64,000 nucleotides of DNA from Nostoc sp. CENA543 (GTDB lineage: Bacteria > Cyanobacteriota > Cyanobacteriia > Cyanobacteriales > Nostocaceae): NCBI RefSeq assembly GCF_002896875.1, contig NZ_CP023278.1, forward strand, positions 6,268,501 to 6,332,500. The letters run 5' to 3'. Position numbers and translations under genes: made by a program. Positions within the stretch are counted from its first letter, which is position 1. Every line of letters begins with the position of its first letter. Under the pieces are notes generated by a model. The model saw nothing but the letters and a program-made list of their open reading frames with translations. It made no database searches and was not told the DNA's origin. This document shows, one piece after another, positions 1-8,468 of this stretch.

Positions 1-113
1 GCCCGCCCTACAATCACACTCATGGCATATTCTAGGTAAGACCGTTGCATCTCGGTGTGCAGGGCTGTTGTGATTACCTGTCCCTTAGAGAGAAGGTTTA
101 ACTGTTTTGCCAT
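1..113 (-). CDS. gyrA: DNA gyrase / topoisomerase IV subunit A, N-terminal end only
   Basis: The reverse strand from position 113 encodes a start (MAKQLNLLSKG) followed by EMQRSYLEYAMSVIVGR, the highly conserved N-terminal motif of type IIA topoisomerase A subunits. Only 37 codons lie inside the window; the rest is off the left edge. The enzyme breaks and rejoins DNA to supercoil or decatenate it. Cyanobacteria often carry two GyrA-like paralogues, so gyrA versus a parC-like paralogue cannot be decided from this fragment. Confidence 0.85.
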   Translation of the reverse strand, partial: MAKQLNLLSKGQVITTALHTEMQRSYLEYAMSVIVGR

Positions 114-483
114 GAGTTTTTTCCCTGAGATTGAACTATACAAAAATCAGTGTTACTAAATAATGCAGCAAACAAAGCATAACGGATGAAATGGGTTTCA
201 TAACATATTCTTGATGATCACGGTATAAAAAGCCGTAGGATCATCCTTGATGATGAGTGTATACATACACTATTAAAAAGGAGATAAGTCTTTTCATCAA
301 ATGCTGGCTGATGCTCACGACTATAAATTGCATACAGTGCTGTATTCAAGTTAATTGCTATGATGAGATTTCTTAATCGTAAATTTTGGTTTCTGGCTTC
401 CCATTGGCGGTATTCTGATTCAACCAATGGGATTTTAAACTTGGAATTGATGTTTCCCCCTTACCTCCATACATAAAGTTCTC
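114..483. other. Intergenic region between gyrA and a response regulator
   Basis: This 370-bp stretch holds the divergent upstream regions of gyrA (minus) and the regulator at 484 (plus). A 69-codon open frame on the minus strand (218-427) has a plausible polar N-terminal half but no recognisable domain and no good ribosome binding site. I do not call it a gene. No other structure was seen. Confidence 0.4.
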
Positions 484-885
484 ATGAAAACAGTTTTGAT
501 TGTTGAAGATGATCTCATTAATGCCCGCGTTTTTTCTAAGATTTTGACTAAACGAGGTGGTTTAGGTGTTAAACATACAGAAAATGTAGAAGAAGTGATG
601 AAAATTGCCCAAGCTGGAGAAGCAGACCTCATTTTAATGGATGTTTCTCTCTCTAGAAGTGTTTATCAAGGTAAATCTGTAGATGGGATCAAAATTACCC
701 AAATGTTAAAGTCTGATCCCCAAACCGCCAATCTACCTGTGATTTTAGTGACGGCACACGCGATGGAGGGTGATCGCGAAAATTTTCTCAAACTCAGTGG
801 TGCTGACGGCTATATTTCTAAGCCTGTTGTAGACCATCAACAGTTTGTTGACCAAATTGTGGCACTTCTCCCTAGAGACAACTAA
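484..885 (+). CDS. Single-domain response regulator (CheY-like receiver)
   Basis: A 133-residue protein made of one receiver domain with no output domain. The acidic pair is D9/D10, the phospho-acceptor D53 (LILMDVS), the switch Thr T90 (VILVTAH) and the invariant lysine K113 (YISKP), so it should be phosphorylatable. A short insertion after D53 (SRSVYQGKSV) is typical of the cyanobacterial receiver subgroup often found next to histidine kinases, but no kinase is adjacent here. The partner kinase is unknown. The gene stands alone with flanking intergenic DNA on both sides. Confidence 0.9.
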   Translation: MKTVLIVEDDLINARVFSKILTKRGGLGVKHTENVEEVMKIAQAGEADLILMDVSLSRSVYQGKSVDGIKITQMLKSDPQTANLPVILVTAHAMEGDRENFLKLSGADGYISKPVVDHQQFVDQIVALLPRDN

Positions 886-1371
886 TGAAAACTTCAGACA
901 TTTTCTGAGGAATATCCCCTCACTAATGTTTCTGATGAACAATTCCTCATTATTTAGTATATACGTACTATATTTATTTCTAATCCGCAAGTAGGAAATT
1001 AGTCACTCATACCAATTTTGGATTTTGGATTTTGGATTTTGGATTAAAAGCCTAGATTCTTAGACTATTCCAGAATCTCGAAACAATACTACCTATCCCA
1101 ATTCGGTATCAGAAGTTGTCATCCATTCAGGGACTTCCAATTAAAAAATATACTATTGCTTTAGTGAGCAGGGAAAGCCTGACAAATTTAGGTGCTGGAA
1201 AATCTTGCTGCAAGGGAGGCAAGGGAGATGCAAGTCTGTTGCGAAAAATAAAGGAGTAGAGAAAGGAGGAATTTTTAATCAGTGACTAAATTCCTCACTA
1301 CTCACTACTCCATTACAAAACGCAATCTATTTTTGCGACTGCTTTCTAATTTGTGGGAGTTGATGCGTCAA
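886..1371. other. Repeat-rich intergenic region
   Basis: The 486-bp gap between the convergent regulator and TPR gene carries a copy of a dispersed element with ATACCAATT-type ends (1008-1111) and, from 1129, AGGGACTTCCAA followed by TAAAAAATAT. That second sequence matches one end of the inverted-repeat element at 26159-26282. Around 1275-1310 there is a short CTCACTACTCACTACTC repeat. No gene was seen. Confidence 0.6.
1008..1111 (-). repeat. Dispersed MITE-like element, copy A
   Basis: Begins ATACCAATT and ends AATTCGGTAT, giving imperfect terminal inverted repeats. It contains a run of GGATTTT heptamers. Its reverse complement shares the core GTATTGTTTCGAGATTCTGG and CTAGGCTTTTAATCCAAAAT with segments at 11227-11311 and 13716-13799. 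There is no coding capacity. Terminal inverted repeats, small size and multiple copies suggest a MITE-type or hairpin repeat. Confidence 0.7.
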
Positions 1372-2235
1372 CTATTTCGGCGCATTCTCTTTTTGTTCTA
1401 AAGCAGCTTGGATGCGCGGTAATTCGAGGAATTTTTGCGTATCAGACAGTAAGCGATCGCCCCAAAGATTTTCCTTGAGAAAATCTAAATTGGCATAGCG
1501 TTGATCAATACGCAAGGCTGCTTCGCCTAGCGATAAACCCTGTTGGCGATCGCCTTTGGAGTATAGGGCTACAGCTAGAGCGAGTAATGGTTCGGCGGCT
1601 TGCTTATCAATCGCCACAGCAGTTTGCCAGCGTTTAATTGCTGCGTCAACATTACCCTGTTCATATTCAATTAAGCCAATATTATTAATCGCCGGCCAAA
1701 ATTTTTGGTCTTGTGCCACAGCTTTGTTATATTGCGCGATCGCATCGGGTAAGCGTCCCACCATGTAGTAAGCATTACCTAAATCAAATAATCCTTCTGG
1801 GTCGTTGGGTTTTAACTTCAACCCTGCTTGATAATGTTCTATAGCTGCTGGATATTTTTTTTGTTGAAAATTGGCTGAACCTAACGCAAATAAAACATCT
1901 GCATTTTTGGGATTCAGGGATTTGGCCTTATTTAAAGATGCGATCGCCGCATCATAATCTTTGGTTTGCAGCTGCAACCCACCCAAAAGAAACCAAACTT
2001 TGTCATTACCAGGAGCCAATTGACTAGCTAGTCTAGCTCTAGGTAAAGCCAACTCAAACTGTTGAAATTGTCCCAGTTGAGCCGCTTCTTGCGCTAAACC
2101 CAATCCCTGCTTTTCTAATTTAGCCGTATCTAATTGCAAAGCATGAGGTATTAATGCCTGAGCATGAGCCGTGTTTGGTACACTCCACAAACCACAGACA
2201 ACTAACAGAGAAACTAAACGAAAGTATTTAGGCAC
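1372..2235 (-). CDS. Secreted tetratricopeptide-repeat protein
   Basis: A protein of about 287 residues with an N-terminal signal peptide (hydrophobic LVSLLVVCGLWSV, cleavage near AHAQA) followed by at least five TPR motifs, recognisable by A-x-x-x-L/Y-x-x-A-L spacing such as AIEHYQAGLKLKPNDPEG and AIAQYNKAVAQDQKF. TPRs make helical scaffolds for protein binding; the location should be periplasmic or envelope. The frame is open to an ATG at 2262, but I prefer the GTG at 2235: it is preceded by an AGAGGCGG ribosome-binding-like stretch and places the signal peptide at the terminus. The partner is unknown. Confidence 0.85.
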   Translation of the reverse strand: MPKYFRLVSLLVVCGLWSVPNTAHAQALIPHALQLDTAKLEKQGLGLAQEAAQLGQFQQFELALPRARLASQLAPGNDKVWFLLGGLQLQTKDYDAAIASLNKAKSLNPKNADVLFALGSANFQQKKYPAAIEHYQAGLKLKPNDPEGLFDLGNAYYMVGRLPDAIAQYNKAVAQDQKFWPAINNIGLIEYEQGNVDAAIKRWQTAVAIDKQAAEPLLALAVALYSKGDRQQGLSLGEAALRIDQRYANLDFLKENLWGDRLLSDTQKFLELPRIQAALEQKENAPK

Positions 2236-2366
2236 ACTACCGCCTCTTAAATCACATATCACATAATCTTTCAGCTAGCTTAAACGATATCCGCTTGAGG
2301 TGGCAGGCAAATTTTACAAGTTGTTAGCACAGAAGTAGCAAATAGCAAATAGGGAATAGGGGAGAT

Positions 2367-2434
2367 AAGGTAGACAAGGTAGACAAGATAGACAAGGTAG
2401 ACAAGGTAGACAAGGTAGACAGAGTAGACAAGGT
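2367..2434 (+). repeat. 9-bp tandem repeat (AAGGTAGAC)
   Basis: About 7.5 copies of the 9-mer AAGGTAGAC with single-base variants (AAGATAGAC, AGAGTAGAC), lying between the TPR gene and the TetR gene. The same 9-mer recurs at about 22811-22830 and 31632-31640, so it is a dispersed short tandem repeat family of this genome. Confidence 0.9.
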
Positions 2435-2529
2435 ATGAGAGAAAAACTGTTCCCTGTTCCCTAATGACTATTGACTATTGACTAATAACTATTGACCAGA
2501 TAAATTAATAAGTATCCAATTACTTATTT

Positions 2530-3165
2530 ATGGCTCGTACTCCTAAAATCACTAACCAGCAAATCTTAGATGCTGCCCGTGAAGTCTTCCTACAAAAAGG
2601 CTTTAGTGGCTCTACCCTAGAAATTGCTCAACGAGCTGGAATTTCGGAAGCATCTATCTTCAAACGCTTCGCTACTAAAGAAGACCTATTTTTTGCCGCT
2701 ATGGGTATGCCTGATACAGCCCCTTGGATAAAAGAATTAGAGGTTTTTTGTGGCAAAGGTGATCTCAAGCAAAATCTAGTTGCTATATTCCTCCAGATTT
2801 TGGATTTTTATAGCGTCGTCTTTCCGCGTATGATGATGCTCCGTTCTCGTGGTATGGATTTGCCAGAGATGAGAGGTAAAAATGCAAAACCCGTTCAAGA
2901 GTTAAAAATATTAATGGATTTTCTAGAACAAGAGATGAATCAAGGGCGGCTTCGTTCTTGTGATGCTCAAGCTTTAGCTCATATGATTATGGGTGCATTG
3001 ATGAACTATGTTTTTTTGGGGCAAATATCATCTCCCATGACTTCACCTACACACTCACCTCAGATGGGAATAGAACTTCATCAATCAGTACAATCTTCAA
3101 CAGCCACAAGATTATTTGTAGAAAACTTAGTGGAGATAGTCTGGCAGGGAATTGCACCTCACTAA
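2530..3165 (+). CDS. TetR/AcrR-family transcriptional regulator
   Basis: A 211-residue regulator. Residues 8-55 form the TetR helix-turn-helix (ILDAAREVFLQKGF...TLEIAQRAGISEASIFKRF.TKEDLF). The C-terminal ligand-binding part is mostly helical and not assignable to a ligand. It lies upstream of two exporter modules (4.4-11.1 kb) on the same strand, and TetR proteins often repress neighbouring efflux genes. It is separated from them by 1.2 kb and a small protein gene, so regulation of those exporters is only an inference. Confidence 0.92.
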   Translation: MARTPKITNQQILDAAREVFLQKGFSGSTLEIAQRAGISEASIFKRFATKEDLFFAAMGMPDTAPWIKELEVFCGKGDLKQNLVAIFLQILDFYSVVFPRMMMLRSRGMDLPEMRGKNAKPVQELKILMDFLEQEMNQGRLRSCDAQALAHMIMGALMNYVFLGQISSPMTSPTHSPQMGIELHQSVQSSTATRLFVENLVEIVWQGIAPH

Positions 3166-3169
3166 ACAA

Positions 3170-3241
3170 TTGGTGTTGCATGATGAAGGGATGAATTGAG
3201 CCAAACCGGAAAATCGGATTATCTAAACCTAGCAACACCAA
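3170..3241. repeat. Inverted repeat downstream of TetR gene
   Basis: TTGGTGTTGC (3170-3179) and GCAACACCAA (3232-3241) form a perfect 10-bp inverted repeat around a 52-nt loop that starts 5 bp after the tetR-like stop. No T-run follows on the plus strand, so it may be an operator-like or hairpin element, not a classical terminator. Confidence 0.5.
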
Positions 3242-3319
3242 AAATGATCGAGTCAACTCAAAATTTTTTTGATTAATTAATAAGTTAGTGCTTACATTTT
3301 ATTGCTGAGGGTAATTTTT

Positions 3320-3481
3320 ATGTGGCTACGTCGTGCTTTCCTGTTAGGAATTATCTGCTTTTGTTTTGGTATTAACTTTTTTTTAGCTGCACCATGTCCT
3401 CAGTCACAATCATTAAGTTTACAAATGCCTGAGCAAAACTATTTGTGTAAATTTCAATTTATCGAATTATCTCATCGGTAA
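3320..3481 (+). CDS. Possible small secreted/membrane peptide (53 aa)
   Basis: A 53-codon frame starting MWLRRAFLLGIICFCFGINF has two arginines followed by a hydrophobic segment and an AAPCP junction, resembling a signal or lipoprotein leader. A GAGGG stretch lies about 9 nt upstream of the ATG. There is no recognised family. It sits in an otherwise gene-free 800-bp gap, so it could be real, but size alone leaves doubt. Confidence 0.35.
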   Translation: MWLRRAFLLGIICFCFGINFFLAAPCPQSQSLSLQMPEQNYLCKFQFIELSHR

Positions 3482-3970
3482 TTAATTATAGCCTTTCTGG
3501 TGTTGCTGAATTGAGATATGAATTTAGCTACGCTAACGCAGAACCGCTTGCGATAGGCGCAAAGGTGCGAAGTAATAAAGGAAAATAAAGGTATTTCTGG
3601 CATTTAATATTCTGATTCAACAACGTCGCTTTTCTTATCCTAATTAAAGTACAAATGACAATCATTAAACGCAGATAAACGCAGATAAACGCAGATAATT
3701 TTGTCATTCAGGAGACTAGGAGAAGCTATATTCATAGTCTTACTAATTACCAAAACTGACATGCAAATGACAAATAAGATTGCCAAATGTCATCAGTAGC
3801 TTACTAATAAAACTATGACTTTTTTCCTACATCAATTCCTTGATATTGATGACTTTTTTCACTTATGAGATAGCTAAAAGGGCGGTGATAATTACTGGCA
3901 TAGCGGGATAGATTCCCTACACTGGAACACCAGCAAATAGCAACAACAGTACAAACCAGGATATATTTTT
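3482..3970. other. Intergenic region with short repeats
   Basis: Contains three tandem copies of the 10-mer AAACGCAGAT (3667-3697) and a small palindromic repeat-like piece (GCTACGCTAACGCAGAACCG, near 3527) resembling sequences inserted in the tRNA array. No further gene was recognised. Confidence 0.5.
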
Positions 3971-4318
3971 ATGTTACAACCAAAACGTGCCATCCTCTTA
4001 CTAGGAACAGCCTTACTGTTTTCTCCTCTGGTGATGGGTACACCAGCACAGGCACAACCGAGAAATTCCCATAGAACAGTAGTTTACAGCAGAGAAGTTT
4101 ACCCCAGAGTAGTCAGACTGAGAAATGGGGACTACCGATTGTCTAATGGGCAAGTGGTTTCTTCTCGGAGAGTAGTGAGACTACGTACCGCAGGTTACTA
4201 TAGACTGCCTAATGGAGATATTATTCTTCCTAGTCAAGAGGTTGTTCCTGTGAGAAGAGTAGTGAGACAAAGCAATGGTTTGATTAGATTACCAAATGGT
4301 ATATTAATCCGACTCTAA
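3971..4318 (+). CDS. Secreted repeat protein of unknown function (RLPNG repeats)
   Basis: A 115-residue protein with a signal peptide (LLLGTALLFSPLVMG, cleavage near AQAQP). The mature part consists of about three repeats of roughly 25 residues with the pattern V-V-R-x-R-x-x-x-x-Y-R-L-x-N-G-x-x-x-x-S-x-x-V-V. It is strongly basic (many Arg) and probably periplasmic or surface exposed. It precedes the MFP gene by 93 bp on the same strand and may be cotranscribed. I do not recognise a named family. Confidence 0.75.
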   Translation: MLQPKRAILLLGTALLFSPLVMGTPAQAQPRNSHRTVVYSREVYPRVVRLRNGDYRLSNGQVVSSRRVVRLRTAGYYRLPNGDIILPSQEVVPVRRVVRQSNGLIRLPNGILIRL

Positions 4319-4411
4319 TATTGCTCATCAAGGAGCTTTGAGGTTACAGTTCTAGCCTAGCAAAACTAGCTCTGTAACCGCTTTCTGCACAAATTTAATA
4401 CAGGATTAGAA

Positions 4412-5932
4412 ATGACGATTGAAACATCAAACCCTGTAGATACACCAGCATTAGTCACACCAACCAAGAAGAAAAGTAGAAACTGGCTAGCTTGGTTGAT
4501 TGCTTTGAGTCTTTTAGGTGGAATTGGTTACACCATTTACTATCAAGTAGCGGTGAGTCCCCGCCAAGAAGCAAGACGCAGAGTTTTGACACAGGCGGTA
4601 GAGCGACAAACTTTATCGATCACAGTGACAGCTAACGGTACTGTCAAACCAGAACGCTCGATTAATTTAAGTCCGAAAAATTCTGGTATTCTCAAAAGAC
4701 TGCTAGTCAAAGAAGGGGATTTCGTCAAACAGGGTCAGATTTTAGCTTACATGGATGATTCCAACCTGCAAGGACAACTCACCCAAGCAAGGGGACAACT
4801 TGCACAAGCCGAAGCAAATCTGCAAAAAGCCCAAGCTGGGAATCGTCCTCAAGATATTGCTCAAGCTCAAGCCCAATTAGATGAAGCCCTGGCGAATTTG
4901 CAAAAAGCGGAAGCGGGAAATCGCCCCCAAGATATTGCTCAGGCTCAGGCGAGGTTAGCGAGTAGTCAAGCTAACTTGCAAAAGGCAGAAGATGATTTTC
5001 GTCGCAATCAAGAACTTTATAATGCAGGTGCGATCGCTCTCCAAGTTTTAAACCAAAAACGCGCCGATCGCGATAGCGCGCAAGCCCAAGTGAATGAAGC
5101 AAAGCAAGCCTTAGCACTACAACAAGCCGGTTCGCGCCCAGAAGATATTGCACAAGTACGGGCTGTAGTCAAACAAAGACAAGAAGCCCTAGCATTACTC
5201 AAAGCTGGTTCGAGAAGGGAAGATATTGATGTGGCGCGCGCCCAGGTGATATCTGCTCGCGGTTCACTACAAAATACTCAATCTCAAATTAACGACACTG
5301 TACTACGCGCTCCTTTTGACGGTATTATTACCCAAAAATATGCTGATCCTGGGGCATTTGTCACACCTACAACCTCTGGTAGTGCGGTATCTTCTGCTAC
5401 ATCTTCATCAATTTTGGCTTTAGCAGCGACAAATGAAGTAGTCGCGAATGTTTCCGAATCTAATATTGCCAAAATTAGCTTAGGGCAAAAAGTCACTATT
5501 AGAGCAGACGCTTACCCTGGCAAAACCTTTACAGGTGAAGTCAGCCAGATTGCAGCTCAAGCCACAGTTGAGCAGAATGTCACCAGTTTTCAAGTCAAAA
5601 TCCGACTTTCCGACCCCGAAAATTTATTGCGATCGGCGATGAACGTCGAAGCAGATTTTCAAGTTGGTGAAATAGAAAACGCCTTAGTTGTACCTACAGC
5701 CTCAGTAGTGCGTCGTGAAAATGCTACAGGTGTGTTTATTATGGGTGCAAAAGACAGACCAGTATTTACCCCCATTGAAACTGGAGTCACTGCTAATAAT
5801 TTTACAGAAGTGAAATCGGGATTGACGGGTAACGAAAAAGTTCTGCTGAGTTTCCCACCAGGAACCAGAACCCAATCAACCCCAAGAGGCGGCCTGTTAC
5901 CAGGGACAGGCGGAGGTCGTCGTTCTCGGTAG
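4412..5932 (+). CDS. Membrane fusion protein of ABC exporter (HlyD/DevB/MacA-like)
   Basis: A 506-residue periplasmic adaptor. One membrane span lies at about 27-46, a lipoyl/barrel half at 70-115 (NLSPKNSGIL..LLVKEGDFVKQGQILAYMD), a long alpha-helical hairpin at about 115-290, then the second barrel half (LRAPFDGIITQKYADPGAFV) and a beta-barrel. The hairpin carries four related modules with an AG-N/S-R-P/R-x-D-I core, apparently from internal duplication. MFPs of this class link an inner-membrane permease to a TolC-type channel. It heads a run MFP-permease-ATPase with 65- and 34-bp gaps, resembling DevBCA or MacAB modules. The substrate is unknown. Confidence 0.9.
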   Translation: MTIETSNPVDTPALVTPTKKKSRNWLAWLIALSLLGGIGYTIYYQVAVSPRQEARRRVLTQAVERQTLSITVTANGTVKPERSINLSPKNSGILKRLLVKEGDFVKQGQILAYMDDSNLQGQLTQARGQLAQAEANLQKAQAGNRPQDIAQAQAQLDEALANLQKAEAGNRPQDIAQAQARLASSQANLQKAEDDFRRNQELYNAGAIALQVLNQKRADRDSAQAQVNEAKQALALQQAGSRPEDIAQVRAVVKQRQEALALLKAGSRREDIDVARAQVISARGSLQNTQSQINDTVLRAPFDGIITQKYADPGAFVTPTTSGSAVSSATSSSILALAATNEVVANVSESNIAKISLGQKVTIRADAYPGKTFTGEVSQIAAQATVEQNVTSFQVKIRLSDPENLLRSAMNVEADFQVGEIENALVVPTASVVRRENATGVFIMGAKDRPVFTPIETGVTANNFTEVKSGLTGNEKVLLSFPPGTRTQSTPRGGLLPGTGGGRRSR

Positions 5933-5997
5933 TGCTGTGCTTGCAACGCTTAAAGGTGTAAGGGTGGTATGTATAAAAAATATTTAAATTTAAGAAT

Positions 5998-7290
5998 ATG
6001 ATTCAGGGTTTTTACAAGGCGATTCATCCTCGTGCCAAACAGGATAATTCCCGTTCTGTGCCATTTTTAGAAATTTTGTCAATGGCAACGGAAACCCTGT
6101 GGAGTAATAAATTACGCACAGGATTGACAATGCTGGGTGTGATTATTGGTATTGCTTCTGTAATTGCGATTACTTCCGTAGGACAGGGAGTACAAAAAAG
6201 CGTAGAGCAGCAAATTCAAGCCTTGGGAACAAATGTGCTGCAAATATTGGCAGGCTCTGCTAGGAGTGGCAATATTCGTCAAGGTGTGGGTTCTAGCAGT
6301 ACCTTAACGTGGGAAGATGCCAAAGCGATCGCTCAACAAGCACCCTCAGTTGAGATTGTCTCTGCTTACTTACAACGGAATGCCCAGGTAGTTTACAACG
6401 GAGAAAACACAACTACCACCATCTACGGCACAGATTTAAACTACCCAGAAGCCAGAAACACCCACCCACAAACAGGAAGATTTTTTACCCAAGAAGAACT
6501 AGACACATCTGCACAAGTGGCAATTATCGGGCCGACAGTGCAGAGAACCCTGTTTGGAAACAGTGGCCAAATTATTGGGGAAAAAATCCGAATTCAGGGA
6601 GAAGCCTATGAAGTCATTGGCATTATGGAACCTAAAGGTTCTCAAGGCCCAATGGATAGGGATGATCAAATTTTCATTCCCTTGACGAGTATGTCAAAAC
6701 GTCTGGTGGGAAACAATGCCCTGACTGGTGTTTCTGTAAGTGGCATTTTAGTCACATCAGAAAATCAGGAAAAACTAGAAGCCGCACAATTTCAAGTGAC
6801 CAATATTTTGCGCTTGCGGCACAATATTTACCCCCCAGAACCAGATGACTTTCGCCTCACTAACCAAGCAGATATTGTCAGTACATTTACGAATGTAGTA
6901 GGTTTATTTACCATCATGGTAGTAGCGATCGCAGGCATTTCCTTGGTAGTGGGTGGAATTGGGATTGCTAATATCATGCTAGTTTCCGTTGTGGAAAGAA
7001 CCAAAGAAATTGGCATTCGTAAAGCATTAGGCGCGACAAATTCCGCCATTCTCAATCAGTTTTTAGCAGAAGCGATCGTTATTTCGATTATTGGCGGCGG
7101 TATAGGGATAGTTAGCGGCGTGTTAATTGCCTTTGGTGCGTCCACTATTTTTAAATTTCCCTTTGTGATTTCAGTCGTATCAGTCATCGTTGGCTTTGGA
7201 TTATCGCTGGCTGTTGGCTTAGTAGCAGGAGTGATTCCAGCCAGGAATGCTGCCAGATTAGATCCCATTACGGCGTTGCGTAGTGATTAA
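5998..7290 (+). CDS. ABC exporter permease (MacB/FtsX type, DevC-like)
   Basis: A 430-residue permease with one transmembrane helix near residues 40-62 (GLTMLGVIIGIASVIAITSV), a large periplasmic MacB core domain, and three C-terminal helices of the FtsX domain (from about 300) with the coupling sequence VERTKEIGIRKALGA. Unlike E. coli MacB it has no fused ATPase; the ATPase is the next gene. It is preceded by its MFP and followed after 34 bp by the ATP-binding protein. Confidence 0.92.
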   Translation: MIQGFYKAIHPRAKQDNSRSVPFLEILSMATETLWSNKLRTGLTMLGVIIGIASVIAITSVGQGVQKSVEQQIQALGTNVLQILAGSARSGNIRQGVGSSSTLTWEDAKAIAQQAPSVEIVSAYLQRNAQVVYNGENTTTTIYGTDLNYPEARNTHPQTGRFFTQEELDTSAQVAIIGPTVQRTLFGNSGQIIGEKIRIQGEAYEVIGIMEPKGSQGPMDRDDQIFIPLTSMSKRLVGNNALTGVSVSGILVTSENQEKLEAAQFQVTNILRLRHNIYPPEPDDFRLTNQADIVSTFTNVVGLFTIMVVAIAGISLVVGGIGIANIMLVSVVERTKEIGIRKALGATNSAILNQFLAEAIVISIIGGGIGIVSGVLIAFGASTIFKFPFVISVVSVIVGFGLSLAVGLVAGVIPARNAARLDPITALRSD

Positions 7291-7324
7291 CAGCACTCAG
7301 CACTAAAAAAGAGGTATAAAGTCA

Positions 7325-8014
7325 ATGATTTGGTTGGAATCTATTACGAAAACCTACCAGTTAGGTGAAGTTCGAGTTCCTATCCTCAAAGGCATTCAAC
7401 TTGGAATTACCACCGGAGAATATGTTGCCATTATGGGGGCTTCTGGTTCAGGTAAATCTACATTAATGAATATTTTGGGGTGTCTGGATCGCCCCACCAG
7501 TGGACTTTATAGCTTTGAGGGCAGAAATCTCACTACCTACGATGATGATGAGTTAGCTTACATTCGCAATCACAGAATAGGCTTTGTTTTCCAACAATTT
7601 AACTTATTACCACGAGCCACGGCGTTGGAAAACGTCATGTTACCGATGGTTTACGCCAATATCCCCAAGCGAAAACGCCAGCAGAAAGCCTTAGAAGCCT
7701 TAAAAAGAGTAGGACTGGAAGCACGAATCCATAACCGTCCGAGTCAACTTTCTGGTGGACAACAACAGAGAGTCGCGATCGCCCGTGCTTTGGTGAATCG
7801 GCCAGCTTTAGTCCTAGCGGATGAGCCGACAGGTGCCTTAGATACAGAGACATCTTACGAAGTGATGAACTTGCTCACCGAACTGAATGAGCAAGGAATC
7901 ACAATTGTGATTGTCACCCACGAACCAGATATTGCCGCCCAAACTAAAAGAATTATTCGCGTCCAGGATGGTTTGATTGTCGGCGATCGCAACTCTCACC
8001 GACAAGCTAGTTAA
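7325..8014 (+). CDS. ABC transporter ATP-binding protein (LolD/MacB/DevA type)
   Basis: A 229-residue nucleotide-binding protein. Walker A is GASGSGKST (about 38-46), Q-loop [13 protein letters not shown], signature [15 protein letters not shown] (about 141), Walker [14 protein letters not shown] and the H-loop VTHE. This is the FtsE/LolD/MacB type that works with FtsX-fold permeases. It probably energises the permease immediately upstream and may also serve the second permease at 9932, which lacks an ATPase gene of its own. Confidence 0.95.
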   Translation: MIWLESITKTYQLGEVRVPILKGIQLGITTGEYVAIMGASGSGKSTLMNILGCLDRPTSGLYSFEGRNLTTYDDDELAYIRNHRIGFVFQQFNLLPRATALENVMLPMVYANIPKRKRQQKALEALKRVGLEARIHNRPSQLSGGQQQRVAIARALVNRPALVLADEPTGALDTETSYEVMNLLTELNEQGITIVIVTHEPDIAAQTKRIIRVQDGLIVGDRNSHRQAS

Positions 8015-8468
8015 CTAACTGACAACATTTGAGTAGAACAGGGTACATAATTAAAGGTTTGTAGTGAGAACTTTAGTTCTCTCTCAGAAACGCTCCGCCT
8101 ACAGAAAAGGACTAAAGTCCTAACTACGAACTTAGTATTAAACCTGTTTTGAAGGGATGCAGACATATTCGTGTTTGCATCCTTTCACTATTTTTTTGCG
8201 TCTATTCACCCATATGGATGATGTTACTTGAATATAGGGAGAATAATTTCCCATGCCCTATGCCCTATGCCCCATTCCCCATGCCCCATGTCATTCACCT
8301 TACAGGGTGAAGGCATATTTGATAAATCAAGGCTAGGATGACTGTTAAATCCGAAACATAACTAGTGAATTAACCCTAATCATTGTTAAATAAATATTTA
8401 TTTCTAAAATATTCTTAACTATTTTCATTCCTCATCGAACCACCAATACTTTTCATAGACCACTACTT
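8015..8468. other. Intergenic region between exporter modules
   Basis: Contains a copy of a palindromic element (8056-8131) and an STRR array of ATGCCCC/CCCTATG heptamers (8250-8291). A possible upstream region for the second exporter module follows. No gene was seen. Confidence 0.6.
8056..8131 (+). repeat. Palindromic dispersed element (GTAGT..AAAGTCC family), copy 1
   Basis: The left arm GTTTGTAGTGAGAACTTTAG and right arm GGACTAAAGTCCTAACTACG form an imperfect long hairpin. The left flank (AGTAGAACAGGGTACATAATTAAA) also matches the flank of the copy near 38796. A third, near-perfect copy is at 44425-44482. Noncoding, MITE-like. Confidence 0.75.
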
